64,000 nt of DNA, taken from positions 1 to 64,000 of the forward strand of contig NZ_BMND01000007.1 of assembly GCF_014646275.1 (NCBI RefSeq), read 5' to 3'. Numbering within the stretch: position 1 is the first letter of the stretch; every line of letters starts with the position of its first letter. A model generated the notes under the pieces. The model made no database searches, was not told the DNA's origin, and was given only the letters and a program-made list of their open reading frames with translations. The position numbers were made by a program, and so were the translations under genes. Source of the stretch: Streptomyces kronopolitis (GTDB taxonomy: Bacteria > Actinomycetota > Actinomycetes > Streptomycetales > Streptomycetaceae). This document shows positions 28,853-39,948 of this stretch, in pieces.

Positions 28853-30193
28853 TCACCCCTCCGCGGCCGCCCGCTGGAGGATGCGGGCGGCCACCGCGGG
28901 GGAGTCGACCAGCGGATGCAGCGCCAGCGCCCGCAGCGCGGCGCCGCGGTCCTTGAAGGTGGCCGCCTCCACGGTCGCCCGCTCCACCGCCTTGAGCTGG
29001 AGCATCAGCCCCAGTTGGTCCTCGCGCAGCGGCGCGGCGGGCAGTGGCCGGGGGCCCTTCGCGGTCACCTCGCACACCGTCTCCACGATCGCGTCCGGTG
29101 CCAGCTGCGGCACCGTCGTCCCGTTGCGGACGTTGAGGATCAGCCGGGTGCCGCTGTCGCCGAGGATGGCGTGCATCAGCGCCAGCGCCACCCGGTCGTA
29201 GCCGCCGCCCTCCAGGTCGTGGCTGTCGCGCTGCCAGCCACCGGACGCCTCCCGGCTGTGCGCCATGTACGTCTCCTCGCGCTCCAGCCGGGTCCGCTCC
29301 CACAGCCGGTAGGCCTCGTCGGGGCCGCCGGCCGCCGCGGCCCGGGTGAAGAACCCGCCCTGCTGCTGGTCGAGGAACTCGCCCCGGGTCTCCTGGGTGT
29401 CCCGTACGGAGTCGAGGGTCTCGCGGCGGAAGTAGTAGTAGTGCAGATACTCGTTGGGCAGCGAGCCCAGGGTCCGCAGCCACCCCCCGCCGAACAGCCG
29501 GCCCTCCTCGAAGGACGCCAGCGCGGCGTCGTCGGCCAGCAGCCCCGGCAGCAGCTCGGCGCCGTCCAGCGTCAACGACCGCAGCCAGCCTAGGTGGTTG
29601 AGGCCCACGTAGTCGTAGCCGGTCCGCGCCGGGTCCGCGAGGGCCGACGGGTCCGCGCCGGCCGCCCGCGCCGCCCGGCGCACCAGTCCCACCGGCGAAT
29701 CGCAGATCCCGATGACGCGGTCGCCCAGCACCTGGGACATCGCCTCGGTGACCGTGCCCGCGGGGTTGGTGAAGTTGATGACCCACGCCCCCGGGGCGAG
29801 CGCCGCCACCCGCTCGGCGATGTGCAGCGCCACCGGGACCGTCCGCAGCCCGTAGAGGACACCGCCCGCGCCCACCGTCTCCTGGCCGAGCACCCCCTCG
29901 GACAGCGGGATCCGCTCGTCCCGTATCCGCCCCGCCGTGCCGCCCACCCGGATCGCCGAGAAGACGAAGCCGGCGCCGGCCAGTGCCTCGTCCAGACTCT
30001 CCGCGACCCGTACCGGAACCGGCGCCGGATGCCCTTGCGCCAGCCGCGCCAGCACCTGGGCGATCACCCCCACCCGGTGCGGGTCGGTGTCGTGCAGCAC
30101 CACCTCGGAGACGGCGGGTGCCGGGTCGTCCAGCAGTGCGCGGTAGACCAGCGGCACCCGGAAGCCGCCCCCGCCGAGAATCGTCAGCCTCAT
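28853..30193 (-). CDS. Glycoside hydrolase family 4 (6-phospho-beta-glucosidase type)
   Basis: NAD- and divalent-metal-dependent glycosidase of 446 residues. The N-terminal Rossmann motif is LTILGGGGFRVP. The metal ligands of GH4 are visible: Cys164 in GICDSPVGL and His200 in GLNHLGWL, with the INFTNPAGTVTE segment between domains. Divergent from a PfkB-family sugar kinase 66 bp away, suggesting a linked sugar-use unit, perhaps with the kinase acting on the released sugar. No PTS or ABC transporter lies nearby, so the phosphorylated-substrate preference is assumed from the family. Confidence 0.9.
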   Translation of the reverse strand: MRLTILGGGGFRVPLVYRALLDDPAPAVSEVVLHDTDPHRVGVIAQVLARLAQGHPAPVPVRVAESLDEALAGAGFVFSAIRVGGTAGRIRDERIPLSEGVLGQETVGAGGVLYGLRTVPVALHIAERVAALAPGAWVINFTNPAGTVTEAMSQVLGDRVIGICDSPVGLVRRAARAAGADPSALADPARTGYDYVGLNHLGWLRSLTLDGAELLPGLLADDAALASFEEGRLFGGGWLRTLGSLPNEYLHYYYFRRETLDSVRDTQETRGEFLDQQQGGFFTRAAAAGGPDEAYRLWERTRLEREETYMAHSREASGGWQRDSHDLEGGGYDRVALALMHAILGDSGTRLILNVRNGTTVPQLAPDAIVETVCEVTAKGPRPLPAAPLREDQLGLMLQLKAVERATVEAATFKDRGAALRALALHPLVDSPAVAARILQRAAAEG

Positions 30194-30259
30194 GGGGCGG
30201 AACGTACCGCAGCATCAGGCACACTGGCGGCACGTGCAGATACGAGAGGGGAGAGCACG

Positions 30260-31414
30260 GTGAGCAGCCGACGCGATGACCTTCCGCCCGCGGAACCGGC
30301 CGCGGTGCCACCGAGCCTCGATCCGCTGGCCGGTGTGCGCGCCGACGGCGACCCGCACACCGATGTCTACCTCACCGGCACGGTCTTCCTGGACATCATC
30401 TTCACCGGCCTGGATTCCGCCCCCGTCCGCGGCACCGAGTCCTGGGCGCGCGGCATGGGCTCCAGCCCCGGGGGCGTCGCCAACATGGCCACCGCGCTGG
30501 CCCGGCTCGGACTGCGCACCTCCCTCGCCGCGGCGTTCGGCGACGACCACTACGGCGAGTACTGCTGGGAGGCGCTCGAACAGGGCGAGGGCATCGACCT
30601 GGCGCTGTCCCGCACGGTCCCCGGCTGGCACTCCCCGGTGACCGTCTCCATGGCGTACGAGGGCGAGCGCACGATGGTCTCGCACGGCCACGAGGCACCG
30701 CCGCCCGACTTCGCCTTCGACGGCAAGCACGCCCCGGGCTGCCCGCCGCCGACCCGGGCCTGCGTCGCCTCGCTGGTGCCGGGCCGCCGGGAGCCCTGGC
30801 TGGGCTGCGCGGCGGGCCGCGGCAGCCGCATCTTCGCTGACGTGGGCTGGGACGACAGCGGCCGCTGGGACCCCGCCGACCTCGCCGACCTCGAACACTG
30901 CGAGGCGTTCCTGCCCAACGCCGAGGAGGCGATGCGCTACACCCGCACGGACTGCCCGCGCGCCGCCGCCCGCAAGCTCGCCGACCTGGTCCCGCTCGCG
31001 GTGGTCACCCTGGGCGCGGAGGGCGCCTACGCGGTGGACGGGCGGACCGGCGAGACCGCCGAGGTCCCCGCCATCGCCGTGGAGGCGCTGGACCCGACCG
31101 GCGCCGGGGACGTCTTCGTCGCCGGCTTCGTCACCGGCACGCTCGCCGACTGGCCGCTCACCGACCGGCTCGCCTTCGCGGGGCTGAGCGCCGCGCTGTC
31201 GGTGCAGGAGTTCGGCGGCTCGCTGTCCGCGCCGGGCTGGGCCGAGATCGCCGCCTGGTGGCAGCAGGTGCGGGGGTACGGGGCGAGCGCCGCGGGCACC
31301 CCGGGCGTGCTGTGCCGCCAGTACGCCTTCCTGGACGAGGTGCTGCCCGCGGCCTACCGGCCCGCCCCGCTGGCCCGCGCCCTGCCGACCCTGGGCTTCC
31401 GCCGCCCGGCCTGA
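30260..31414 (+). CDS. PfkB-family carbohydrate kinase
   Basis: Ribokinase-superfamily sugar or nucleoside kinase of 384 residues. Conserved sites: SSPGGVANMATALARLG near the N-terminus (PfkB signature 1 type), and DPTGAGDVFVAGFV near the C-terminus (signature 2 with catalytic Asp). The GTG start at 30260 follows GGGGAGAG. It has a longer N-terminal extension and a C-terminal tail (RQYAFLDEVLP) not found in simple ribokinases. Divergent from the GH4 gene, so the two may share regulation. Confidence 0.88.
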   Translation: MSSRRDDLPPAEPAAVPPSLDPLAGVRADGDPHTDVYLTGTVFLDIIFTGLDSAPVRGTESWARGMGSSPGGVANMATALARLGLRTSLAAAFGDDHYGEYCWEALEQGEGIDLALSRTVPGWHSPVTVSMAYEGERTMVSHGHEAPPPDFAFDGKHAPGCPPPTRACVASLVPGRREPWLGCAAGRGSRIFADVGWDDSGRWDPADLADLEHCEAFLPNAEEAMRYTRTDCPRAAARKLADLVPLAVVTLGAEGAYAVDGRTGETAEVPAIAVEALDPTGAGDVFVAGFVTGTLADWPLTDRLAFAGLSAALSVQEFGGSLSAPGWAEIAAWWQQVRGYGASAAGTPGVLCRQYAFLDEVLPAAYRPAPLARALPTLGFRRPA

Positions 31415-31602
31415 CCCGCCGCCGCGGCGGGCCCCGGGCGCCCCCGGCACCGCCCCCGCGGCGGGCCCCGCTGCTCCGTCCGGCGGGAAAAGCCCTCGGG
31501 GCTGTCGGTGCCCCGTCGTACTCTTGTATCCCAAGGAGCCGGTGCCGGCAGGCACCTCTTACGAGCAAAGGATGGGGGTTGAGCAGGCCACCGGGCCGCC
31601 TT

Positions 31603-33687
<2,085 letters not shown>

Positions 33688-33773
33688 GCCCGCCGGCCGG
33701 GTGACCCCGGCCGGCGCCGCGCCCCACCGACCCACCACCGGGCACGCACCGAGAAGCGAGAAGCACCACCCTC

Positions 33774-34271
33774 ATGTCCATCGACGTCAACAACGAGTCC
33801 GGCACCGACATCGACGAGCAGGCCATCCTGGACGTCGCCCGCTTCGCCGTCGCCAGGATGCGCATCCACCCGCTCTCCGAGCTGTCCGTCATCGTCGTGG
33901 ACGCCGAGGCCATGGAACAGCTCCACCTCCAGTGGATGGACCTCCCCGGGCCCACCGACGTGATGTCCTTCCCGATGGACGAGCTGCGTCCGCCGGCCAA
34001 GGACGACGAGGAGCCCCCGCAGGGACTCCTCGGTGACATCGTGCTGTGCCCGGAGGTCGCCAAGAAGCAGGGCGAGGAGGCCCCCACGGGGCACAGCATG
34101 GACGAGGAGCTCCAACTGCTCACCGTCCACGGCGTGCTCCACCTCCTCGGCTACGATCACGAGGAGCCGGACGAGAAGGCCGAGATGTTCGGCCTCCAGG
34201 CGGCGATCATCGACGCCTGGCGCGCCGAGCAGGGCCTCACCGGCCCCTCGCCGGCCCCCACCGTGACCTGA
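33774..34271 (+). CDS. ybeY: Endoribonuclease YbeY (rRNA maturation)
   Basis: Zinc-dependent endoribonuclease that takes part in 16S rRNA 3'-end maturation and 70S quality control. The 165-residue protein has the invariant [11 protein letters not shown] motif (H3xH5xH), preceded by the substrate-site residues in [11 protein letters not shown] and the LGDIVLCPE segment. Second gene of the phoH-ybeY-CNNM operon; the next gene starts 11 bp after its stop. Confidence 0.96.
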   Translation: MSIDVNNESGTDIDEQAILDVARFAVARMRIHPLSELSVIVVDAEAMEQLHLQWMDLPGPTDVMSFPMDELRPPAKDDEEPPQGLLGDIVLCPEVAKKQGEEAPTGHSMDEELQLLTVHGVLHLLGYDHEEPDEKAEMFGLQAAIIDAWRAEQGLTGPSPAPTVT

Positions 34272-34282
34272 CGGGACACCCG

Positions 34283-35626
34283 ATGACCACCCAGCTGATC
34301 GCGGTCGCGGTCCTGCTCGTCGTGATCGCCTGGCTCGCCGCCTGCGCGGAGGCCGGCCTGGCCCGGACGACCAGCTTCCGCGCCGAGGAGGCCGTCCGCT
34401 CCGGCCGCCGCGGCAGCGCCAAGCTCGCCGCCGTCGCCGCCGACCCCACCCGCTACCTCAACGTCGCGCTGCTGGTCCGCGTCGGCTGCGAGATGGCCGC
34501 GGGCGTGCTGGTCACCTACGCCTGCCTGCGCTCCTTCGACGAGACCTGGCAGGCGCTGGCCGTCGCCATCGGCGTGATGGTGCTGGTCTCCTATGTCGCC
34601 GTCGGGGTCTCCCCGCGGACCATCGGCCGCCAGCACCCGCTGAACACCGCCACCGCCGCCGCGTACGCCCTGCTGCCGCTGGCCCGCGTCATGGGCCCGA
34701 TCCCGCAGCTGCTGATCCTCCTCGGCAACGCCCTCACCCCCGGCAAGGGCTTCCGCAAGGGGCCGTTCGCCTCCGAGGCCGAGCTGCGCTCGCTGGTCGA
34801 CCTCGCCGAGAAGGAGTCGCTGATCGAGGACGAGGAGCGCCGGATGGTGCACTCGGTCTTCCAGCTCGGCGACACCCTCGTCCGCGAGGTGATGGTGCCG
34901 CGGACGGATCTGATCGCCGTCGAGCGCTTCAAGACCATCCGCCAGGCGCTCACCCTCGCCCTGCGCTCCGGCTTCTCGCGGATCCCGGTGACCGGCGAGA
35001 ACGAGGACGACATCGTCGGCGTCGTCTACCTCAAGGACCTCGCCCGCAAGGTCCACATCAGCCGCGACGCCGAGAACGAGCTGGTCTCCACGGCCATGCG
35101 CCCCGCCGTATTCGTCCCCGACACCAAGAACGCCGGTGATCTGCTGCGCGAAATGCAGCAGGACCGCAATCACGTCGCGGTGGTCATCGACGAATACGGC
35201 GGCACGGCCGGCATCGTCACCATCGAGGACATTCTCGAGGAGATCGTCGGCGAGATCACCGATGAGTACGATCGTGAGCTGCCGCCCGTCGAGGAACTCG
35301 GCGACGCCCGCTACCGCGTCACCTCCCGGCTGGACATCGGCGACCTCGGCGAGCTGTACGGCCTGGCCGAACTGGACGACGAGGACGTCGAGACGGTCGG
35401 CGGGCTGCTCGCCAAGCTCCTGGGCCGGGTCCCGATCGCGGGTGCCACCGTCGAGGTCGACCTCTCCGACGACGCCTCCGACCCCGGCCTCAAGGCGCTC
35501 CGGCTGACCGCCGAGGCGCCCTCCGGGCGGCGCAACAAGATCATCACGGTGCTGTGCGAGCCGGTGCGGCCGGAAGGGGCGAGCGCCTCCCCGGAGTCGT
35601 GGACGGGCGGCCGGACCGCCGGCTGA
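34283..35626 (+). CDS. CNNM/CBS-domain membrane protein (CorC/hemolysin III-type transporter)
   Basis: A 447-residue protein: an N-terminal DUF21/CNNM membrane domain with about four hydrophobic helices (TQLIAVAVLLVVIAWLAA, LAVAIGVMVLVSYVAVGV), two CBS domains (VMVPRTDLIAV, then VVIDEYGGTAGIVTIEDILE) and a C-terminal CorC_HlyC domain (VEELGDARYRV onward). The family is implicated in Mg2+/Co2+ efflux; 'hemolysin' is a legacy name. Last gene of the phoH operon, followed by a strong hairpin at 35723-35751. Confidence 0.92.
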   Translation: MTTQLIAVAVLLVVIAWLAACAEAGLARTTSFRAEEAVRSGRRGSAKLAAVAADPTRYLNVALLVRVGCEMAAGVLVTYACLRSFDETWQALAVAIGVMVLVSYVAVGVSPRTIGRQHPLNTATAAAYALLPLARVMGPIPQLLILLGNALTPGKGFRKGPFASEAELRSLVDLAEKESLIEDEERRMVHSVFQLGDTLVREVMVPRTDLIAVERFKTIRQALTLALRSGFSRIPVTGENEDDIVGVVYLKDLARKVHISRDAENELVSTAMRPAVFVPDTKNAGDLLREMQQDRNHVAVVIDEYGGTAGIVTIEDILEEIVGEITDEYDRELPPVEELGDARYRVTSRLDIGDLGELYGLAELDDEDVETVGGLLAKLLGRVPIAGATVEVDLSDDASDPGLKALRLTAEAPSGRRNKIITVLCEPVRPEGASASPESWTGGRTAG

Positions 35627-35722
35627 ACGGATGGGGAGTGTTCCTTCCTGGGGCGGATTTCTCCCTGGTGAACGTCCCCGTGGTGGACTTCTCCCCGGTG
35701 GCTTTCCGCGGCGCCTTTCCTT

Positions 35723-35751
35723 CCGGCGGCGGAAACAATTTCCGCCGCCGG
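35723..35751 (+). terminator. Hairpin terminator of the phoH-ybeY-CNNM operon
   Basis: A perfect 13-bp stem CCGGCGGCGGAAA / TTTCCGCCGCCGG with a 3-nt loop (CAA), about 100 bp beyond the last stop codon. No long T-tract. Confidence 0.7.
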
Positions 35752-35904
35752 ACTCCCGTCGGTTCCTTATCTCCAGTGCACCGCAGATGTTCTGCAAGCC
35801 ATGTCCCCGGACACTGGATTCCGTGTGCCGCGCCGTGGAAGGATCTTCAAGCGGCCGCGGAACGTGCCGCCTTGGGTATTGCGTAAGAGAAATCTTGCCA
35901 AGTG

Positions 35905-35936
35905 GGTTGCCCCGGCCACGGGGGACCGGGGCAACC
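35905..35936. terminator. Second strong hairpin in the same spacer
   Basis: An 11-bp perfect stem GGTTGCCCCGG / CCGGGGCAACC with a 10-nt loop, followed by ACCCTTTCC. Which transcript it ends is unclear. Confidence 0.55.
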
Positions 35937-36160
35937 ACCCTTTCCGTCAGCCGCGACGCGGCGCACGGGCCGTCCGCAGTCCGGCGGTGACCGGCAGCGC
36001 GGCGGTCATGGACCCGTCCACCGTGCGCGGGCCGGCAGTTGGAAGATCAGCGCCCTGATCGTGGGCATGTCCTCCACCGCCGGCTGAGCGGCGCCGGGGC
36101 ACCGTAGTAGGGAAGGGCCCGCGCCGCCCGCTGTCCGCCGCCCCGCATATGCTCGCCGGT

Positions 36161-36526
36161 ATGAGCGATGCCGCAGCCCTGGACCCCGAAGACCGCAAGA
36201 TCATTACGCTCGCGCGCTCGGCGCGGGCCCGCAACGGCGTGCCCGAGGGCGCGGCCGTCCGCGACGAGACCGGCCGCACCTACGTCGCCGGCACCGTCGC
36301 CCTGGAGTCGCTGCGGCTCAGCGCGCTGCAGACGGCCGTCGCCATGGCCGTCGCCAGCGGCGCCACGTCGCTGGAGGCCGCGGCCGTGGTCACCGACGCC
36401 GAGCACGCCGCCGACGCGGACCGCGCGGCCGTACGGGACCTCGGCGGCCCCGCGACGCCCGTCCTGGTCGCCGGCCCCGACGGCACCCTGCGCGGCACGG
36501 TCCCGGCGGGCGAGCCGCAGGCCTGA
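36161..36526 (+). CDS. Cytidine deaminase-like protein without the zinc-site residues
   Basis: A 121-residue protein that aligns with the front half of bacterial cytidine deaminases (IITLARSARARNGVPEGAAVRDETGRTYVAGTV... pattern, i.e. the beta-hairpin before the active site). Where active enzymes have CAERTA or HAE it reads LSALQTAVAMAV, so the zinc ligand and catalytic Glu are gone. The PCxxC ligand pair is also absent, replaced by DLGGPATPVL. It keeps its place just upstream of era (gap about 115 bp). A non-catalytic role or a decaying gene are both possible; the intact frame favours the former. Confidence 0.82.
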   Translation: MSDAAALDPEDRKIITLARSARARNGVPEGAAVRDETGRTYVAGTVALESLRLSALQTAVAMAVASGATSLEAAAVVTDAEHAADADRAAVRDLGGPATPVLVAGPDGTLRGTVPAGEPQA

Positions 36527-36642
36527 GCCGCCGGAGCGGACGCGACCGCGGCGGGCGGTCCGCCGGCAGCGGAGGGCCGCCCCGCCCGGTGCCCGGGGCC
36601 GGATGGTCGGAGCCGGGCCCGGGATCGGGGAGAATGGGCGCC

Positions 36643-37581
36643 ATGAGCGTTCGTACAGAGTCCTCCGCCGCGCACCGCGCGGGCTTCGCCTGCTTCGTCG
36701 GCCGCCCCAACGCGGGCAAGTCCACCCTGACGAACGCTCTCGTCGGCACGAAGGTGGCCATCACCTCCAACCGCCCGCAGACCACCCGGCACACGGTGCG
36801 CGGCATCGTGCACCGTCCCGAGGCCCAGCTGGTCCTCGTCGACACCCCGGGGCTGCACAAGCCGCGCACCCTGCTCGGCGAGCGGCTGAACGACGTGGTC
36901 CGCACCACCTGGTCCGAGGTCGATGTGATCGGCTTCTGCCTGCCCGCCGACCAGAAGCTCGGCCCCGGTGACCGCTATATCGCCGCCGAGCTGGCCGGCA
37001 TCAAGAAGACCCCCAAGGTCGCCATCGTCACCAAGACCGACCTGGTCGACTCCAAGGCGCTGGCCGCCCAGCTGATCGCCATCGACCAGCTCGGCACGGA
37101 ACTGGGCATCGAATGGGCAGAGATCATCCCGGTCTCCGCCGTGGGGGACACCCAGGTGTCGCTCCTCGCGGACCTGCTCGTCCCGATGCTGCCCGAGAGC
37201 CCGCCGCTCTACCCCGAGGGCGACCTCACCGACGAGCCCGAGCAGGTCATGGTCGCCGAGCTGATCCGCGAGGCCGCGCTGGAGGGCGTGCGTGACGAGC
37301 TGCCGCACTCCATCGCCGTCGTCGTCGAGGAGATGCTGCCGCGCGAGGACCGCCCGGCCGACAAGCCGCTCCTCGACATCCACGCCAACGTCTACATCGA
37401 GCGCCCCAGCCAGAAGGGGATCATCATCGGTCCCAAGGGCAAGCGCCTGAAGGAGGTCGGCACCAAGTCCCGCAAGCACATCGAGGCGCTGCTGGGCACG
37501 CCGGTCTTCCTCGATCTGCACGTCAAGGTGGCCAAGGACTGGCAGCGCGACCCCAAGCAGCTGCGCAAGCTGGGCTTCTGA
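36643..37581 (+). CDS. era: GTPase Era
   Basis: Essential GTPase that binds the 3' end of 16S rRNA and helps assemble the 30S subunit. From ATG 36643 the protein has 312 residues (ATG 36634 would add three). G1 GRPNAGKST (20-28), G2 in RPQTTRH, G3 DTPG (67-70), G4 TKTD and G5 SAVG are all present. The C-terminal KH domain carries the signature GIIIGPKGKRLKEVG. Confidence 0.97.
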   Translation: MSVRTESSAAHRAGFACFVGRPNAGKSTLTNALVGTKVAITSNRPQTTRHTVRGIVHRPEAQLVLVDTPGLHKPRTLLGERLNDVVRTTWSEVDVIGFCLPADQKLGPGDRYIAAELAGIKKTPKVAIVTKTDLVDSKALAAQLIAIDQLGTELGIEWAEIIPVSAVGDTQVSLLADLLVPMLPESPPLYPEGDLTDEPEQVMVAELIREAALEGVRDELPHSIAVVVEEMLPREDRPADKPLLDIHANVYIERPSQKGIIIGPKGKRLKEVGTKSRKHIEALLGTPVFLDLHVKVAKDWQRDPKQLRKLGF

Positions 37582-37689
37582 GCCGCTCGGCCGCCGCCCC
37601 TCGGCCTCCGGGCCTCCACACCTTCCGCGCCCCGGCGCCGCGGTACGGTCGGCCGTGCCCACCCGGCGGACCGTACGCAGCGAGCGGAT

Positions 37690-38400
37690 CTAGCCGGCTT
37701 GCTTGACGCCCGTGTGGACGGCGGTGGCGCCCCCGGTGCTGGTCGGGGCGGCCGTGGTGGTCGTGCCGCTGTGGGTCGGCTTGGTGGTGGTGCCCGCCTT
37801 GGTCGGCGTGGTGGTGCCGGTCTTGGTCGGCTTCGCCGCATGGCCGGTCTTGGTCGGCTTGGTGGCGTGGCCGGAGTGGGTCGGGATGGTGACGGTGCCG
37901 GTCTTGGTCGGCTTCGTCGCATGGCCGGAGTGGGTCGGCTTGACGGTGGTGCCCGCCTTGGTTGCCGTGGTGGTGCCGGTCTCGGTCGGCTTGACGGCAT
38001 GGCCGGAGTGGGTCGGGACGGTGGTGGTGCCGCCGGTGTGAGTCGGCTTGGTGGTGGTGCCCGTCTTGGTCGGCTTGGTCGCATGGCCGGACGTGGTCGG
38101 CGTGGTGCCGGACTTGGTCGCCCTGACGGTGTGGGCGGACTTGGTCGGCGTGACCGCGTGGCCCGCCTTGGCCGGAGAGGCGGTGGTGCCGCTCTTGGCC
38201 GACGTGATGGCGGTGGTGCCGCCCTTGGCCGTGGTGGCCTTGCCCGCCGCCGTCGTACCGCCGGTCTTCGTCGCCGTGGCTCCGCTGTCGGTCTTCGCCG
38301 GTCCCTGGTGCGTTGCGGCCTGGGCGGATCCCGCGGTGCCGAGCGCGCCGATCGCGGCTATCGCTACGCCCGTTGCGATGTGCTTCCCGTACATGAACAT
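37690..38400 (-). CDS. Secreted Thr/Lys/His/Gly repeat protein
   Basis: From MFMYGKHIATG (start 38400, SD-like AAGGGAG five bases upstream) the protein has 236 residues. A signal peptide (residues 1-28, ATGVAIAAIGALGTAGSAQA) is followed by an almost entirely low-complexity region of imperfect 12-15-residue units such as GHATKPTKTGT and KPTHSG. There are no acidic clusters, no Cys and no LPXTG anchor. Strong positive charge suggests binding to cell-wall or extracellular polyanions, but I know of no homologue with a function. The DNA repeats may make this gene unstable or misassembled. Confidence 0.8.
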   Translation of the reverse strand: MFMYGKHIATGVAIAAIGALGTAGSAQAATHQGPAKTDSGATATKTGGTTAAGKATTAKGGTTAITSAKSGTTASPAKAGHAVTPTKSAHTVRATKSGTTPTTSGHATKPTKTGTTTKPTHTGGTTTVPTHSGHAVKPTETGTTTATKAGTTVKPTHSGHATKPTKTGTVTIPTHSGHATKPTKTGHAAKPTKTGTTTPTKAGTTTKPTHSGTTTTAAPTSTGGATAVHTGVKQAG

Positions 38401-38419
38401 GTCTCCCTTGCTGGTTTCA

Positions 38420-38439
38420 CCGCCGAGGGGTCTCGGCGG
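38420..38439 (-). promoter_or_regulatory. Hairpin in the 5' leader of the Thr/Lys repeat gene
   Basis: A perfect 8-bp stem CCGCCGAG / CTCGGCGG with a 4-nt loop, 20 bases before the start codon. It is flanked on the far side by an AT-rich region (38455-38510) that probably holds the promoter. It could be a riboregulator or RNA-stability element, but it matches no riboswitch class I can name. Confidence 0.45.
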
Positions 38440-38574
38440 CACCCACAAGGAAAGCCAAATATACGGACATTTATTACCTCTAAGTGCTTTCTCAACGTAT
38501 CGTGAGCGTTCCGGCCCAAGCGGGTCAACTTGGCTGATCCCCCGGGACGTTGACCCGGCCACCCCGGCACAAAC

Positions 38575-39948
38575 TCATCCCCGGGCCTGCTCCCGCAGGG
38601 CGTCCCGCAGCCAGTGGTACGAGGCCTTGGGCGTCCGCTCCAGGGTCGCGTAGTCCACGTGCACCAGGCCGAACCGCCGGGCGTAGCCCTCCGCCCACTC
38701 GAAGTTGTCCAGCAGCGACCAGACGAAGTACCCGCGGACCTCCACCCCGGCCTCCATGGCCGCGTGCAGCGCCCGCAGGTGCCCGTCCAGGAACGTGATC
38801 CGCTCGGTGTCGCCGGTCCCCTCGTACGCGCACCCGTTCTCGGTGATCACGACGGGCGGCAGCCGGTCCCCGTACCGCTCCCGGAACGACACCAGCAGCT
38901 CGGTCAGCGCCTCCGGGACCACCGGCCATCCGAAGTCGGTCCGCGGGTACCCCTCGATCTCACGGGGCGCGAAGGGCAGCTCGGGCGGCAGCTGGATCCC
39001 GCCGAAGGCGGTCGGTCCGGACCCCTCCGCCGCCGGGGCCCCCACCAGCGTCGGCTGGTAGTAGTTGATCCCGTACCAGTCCAGCGGCTCCGAGATGATC
39101 CGCAGATCCTCGGCGACCGGGCCCGGCAGCAGCCCGGCCACCTCGTCCGGATACCGCCCGAGCAGCACCGGTTCCGCGAACAGCCGGTTGAGCAGCAGGT
39201 CGTAGAGGTCGGCGGCCGCGGTGTCGGCCTCCGCGGGGCTCGCCGGCCAGGTCGGCCCGTGCGAATTGGCGATCCCGATGTTCCCCGCCCTCTGGGCCCG
39301 CAGCGCCTGGACCGCCAGCCCGTGCCCCAGCAGCTGGTGGTGCGCCGCCGGCAGCGCCTCGAACAGCAGCTGCCGGCCCGGTGCGTGCTGGCCCAACCCG
39401 TAACCCAGCAGGGTCAGTTCGGCCGGCTCGTTGAGGGTGATCCAGCGCGCCACCCGGTCCCCGAGCCGCCCCGCCACCACCTCCGCGTACGCCGCGAAAC
39501 GATCGGCCGTCTCCCGTACGAGCCAGCCGCCGCCCTCCTCCAGCGCCTGCGGGGTGTCCCAGTGGAACAGCGTCGGCACGGGCGCGATCCCCGCCGCCAG
39601 CAGCTCGTCCACCAGCCGGTCGTAGAAGTCCAGCCCCGCCGCGTTGACCGCCCCGCTCCCGTCCGGCATTACCCGCGGCCACGCCACGGAGAACCGATAC
39701 GCCCCGACCCCGAGTTCCCGGAGCAGCGCCACGTCCTCGCGGTAGCGGTGGTAGTGATCGGTGGCCACCCGCGGATCGGACCCGTCCTTGATCCGCCCGG
39801 GCTCCGCCGCGAACGCGTCCCACGCGGACCGCCCCCGCCCGTCCTCCGCCACCGCCCCCTCGATCTGCGCGGCGGACGTCGAGACCCCCCAGACGAAGTC
39901 ACGGGGGAAGCGGGGCAGGGAACGGGGAGGATCCGGCGCCATCGTCAT
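38575..39948 (-). CDS. Family 1 glycoside hydrolase (beta-glucosidase)
   Basis: Retaining beta-glucosidase of 457 residues (start taken at the ATG at 39948; the next in-frame ATG is 39942). Motifs: FPRDFVWGVSTSAAQIEGA at the N-terminus, the acid/base Glu in WITLNEPAEL, the nucleophile Glu in VVITENGCAYEG and DNFEWAEGY near the C-terminus. No signal peptide, so it acts on imported cellobiose-like sugars. No transporter or LacI regulator is adjacent. Confidence 0.93.
   Translation of the reverse strand: MTMAPDPPRSLPRFPRDFVWGVSTSAAQIEGAVAEDGRGRSAWDAFAAEPGRIKDGSDPRVATDHYHRYREDVALLRELGVGAYRFSVAWPRVMPDGSGAVNAAGLDFYDRLVDELLAAGIAPVPTLFHWDTPQALEEGGGWLVRETADRFAAYAEVVAGRLGDRVARWITLNEPAELTLLGYGLGQHAPGRQLLFEALPAAHHQLLGHGLAVQALRAQRAGNIGIANSHGPTWPASPAEADTAAADLYDLLLNRLFAEPVLLGRYPDEVAGLLPGPVAEDLRIISEPLDWYGINYYQPTLVGAPAAEGSGPTAFGGIQLPPELPFAPREIEGYPRTDFGWPVVPEALTELLVSFRERYGDRLPPVVITENGCAYEGTGDTERITFLDGHLRALHAAMEAGVEVRGYFVWSLLDNFEWAEGYARRFGLVHVDYATLERTPKASYHWLRDALREQARG

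Larger units (their letters stand above)
35627..36160. other. Gene-free spacer with two strong hairpins
   Basis: About 530 bp between the phoH operon and the cytidine deaminase-like gene, noticeably lower in GC than its surroundings. It contains two terminator-like hairpins (35723-35751, 35905-35936). The short open frames between them lack the codon bias of real genes. A small RNA between the hairpins cannot be excluded. Confidence 0.5.

Noticed and set aside
35801..36058. 85-codon frame between the two hairpins after the phoH operon
   Set aside because: Arg/Pro-rich, no ribosome-binding site, overlaps a hairpin, and has no codon-bias support.
38400..38460. Possible riboswitch upstream of the Thr/Lys repeat gene
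   Set aside because: Only one simple hairpin could be read; it has no junction or conserved core of any riboswitch class known to me.
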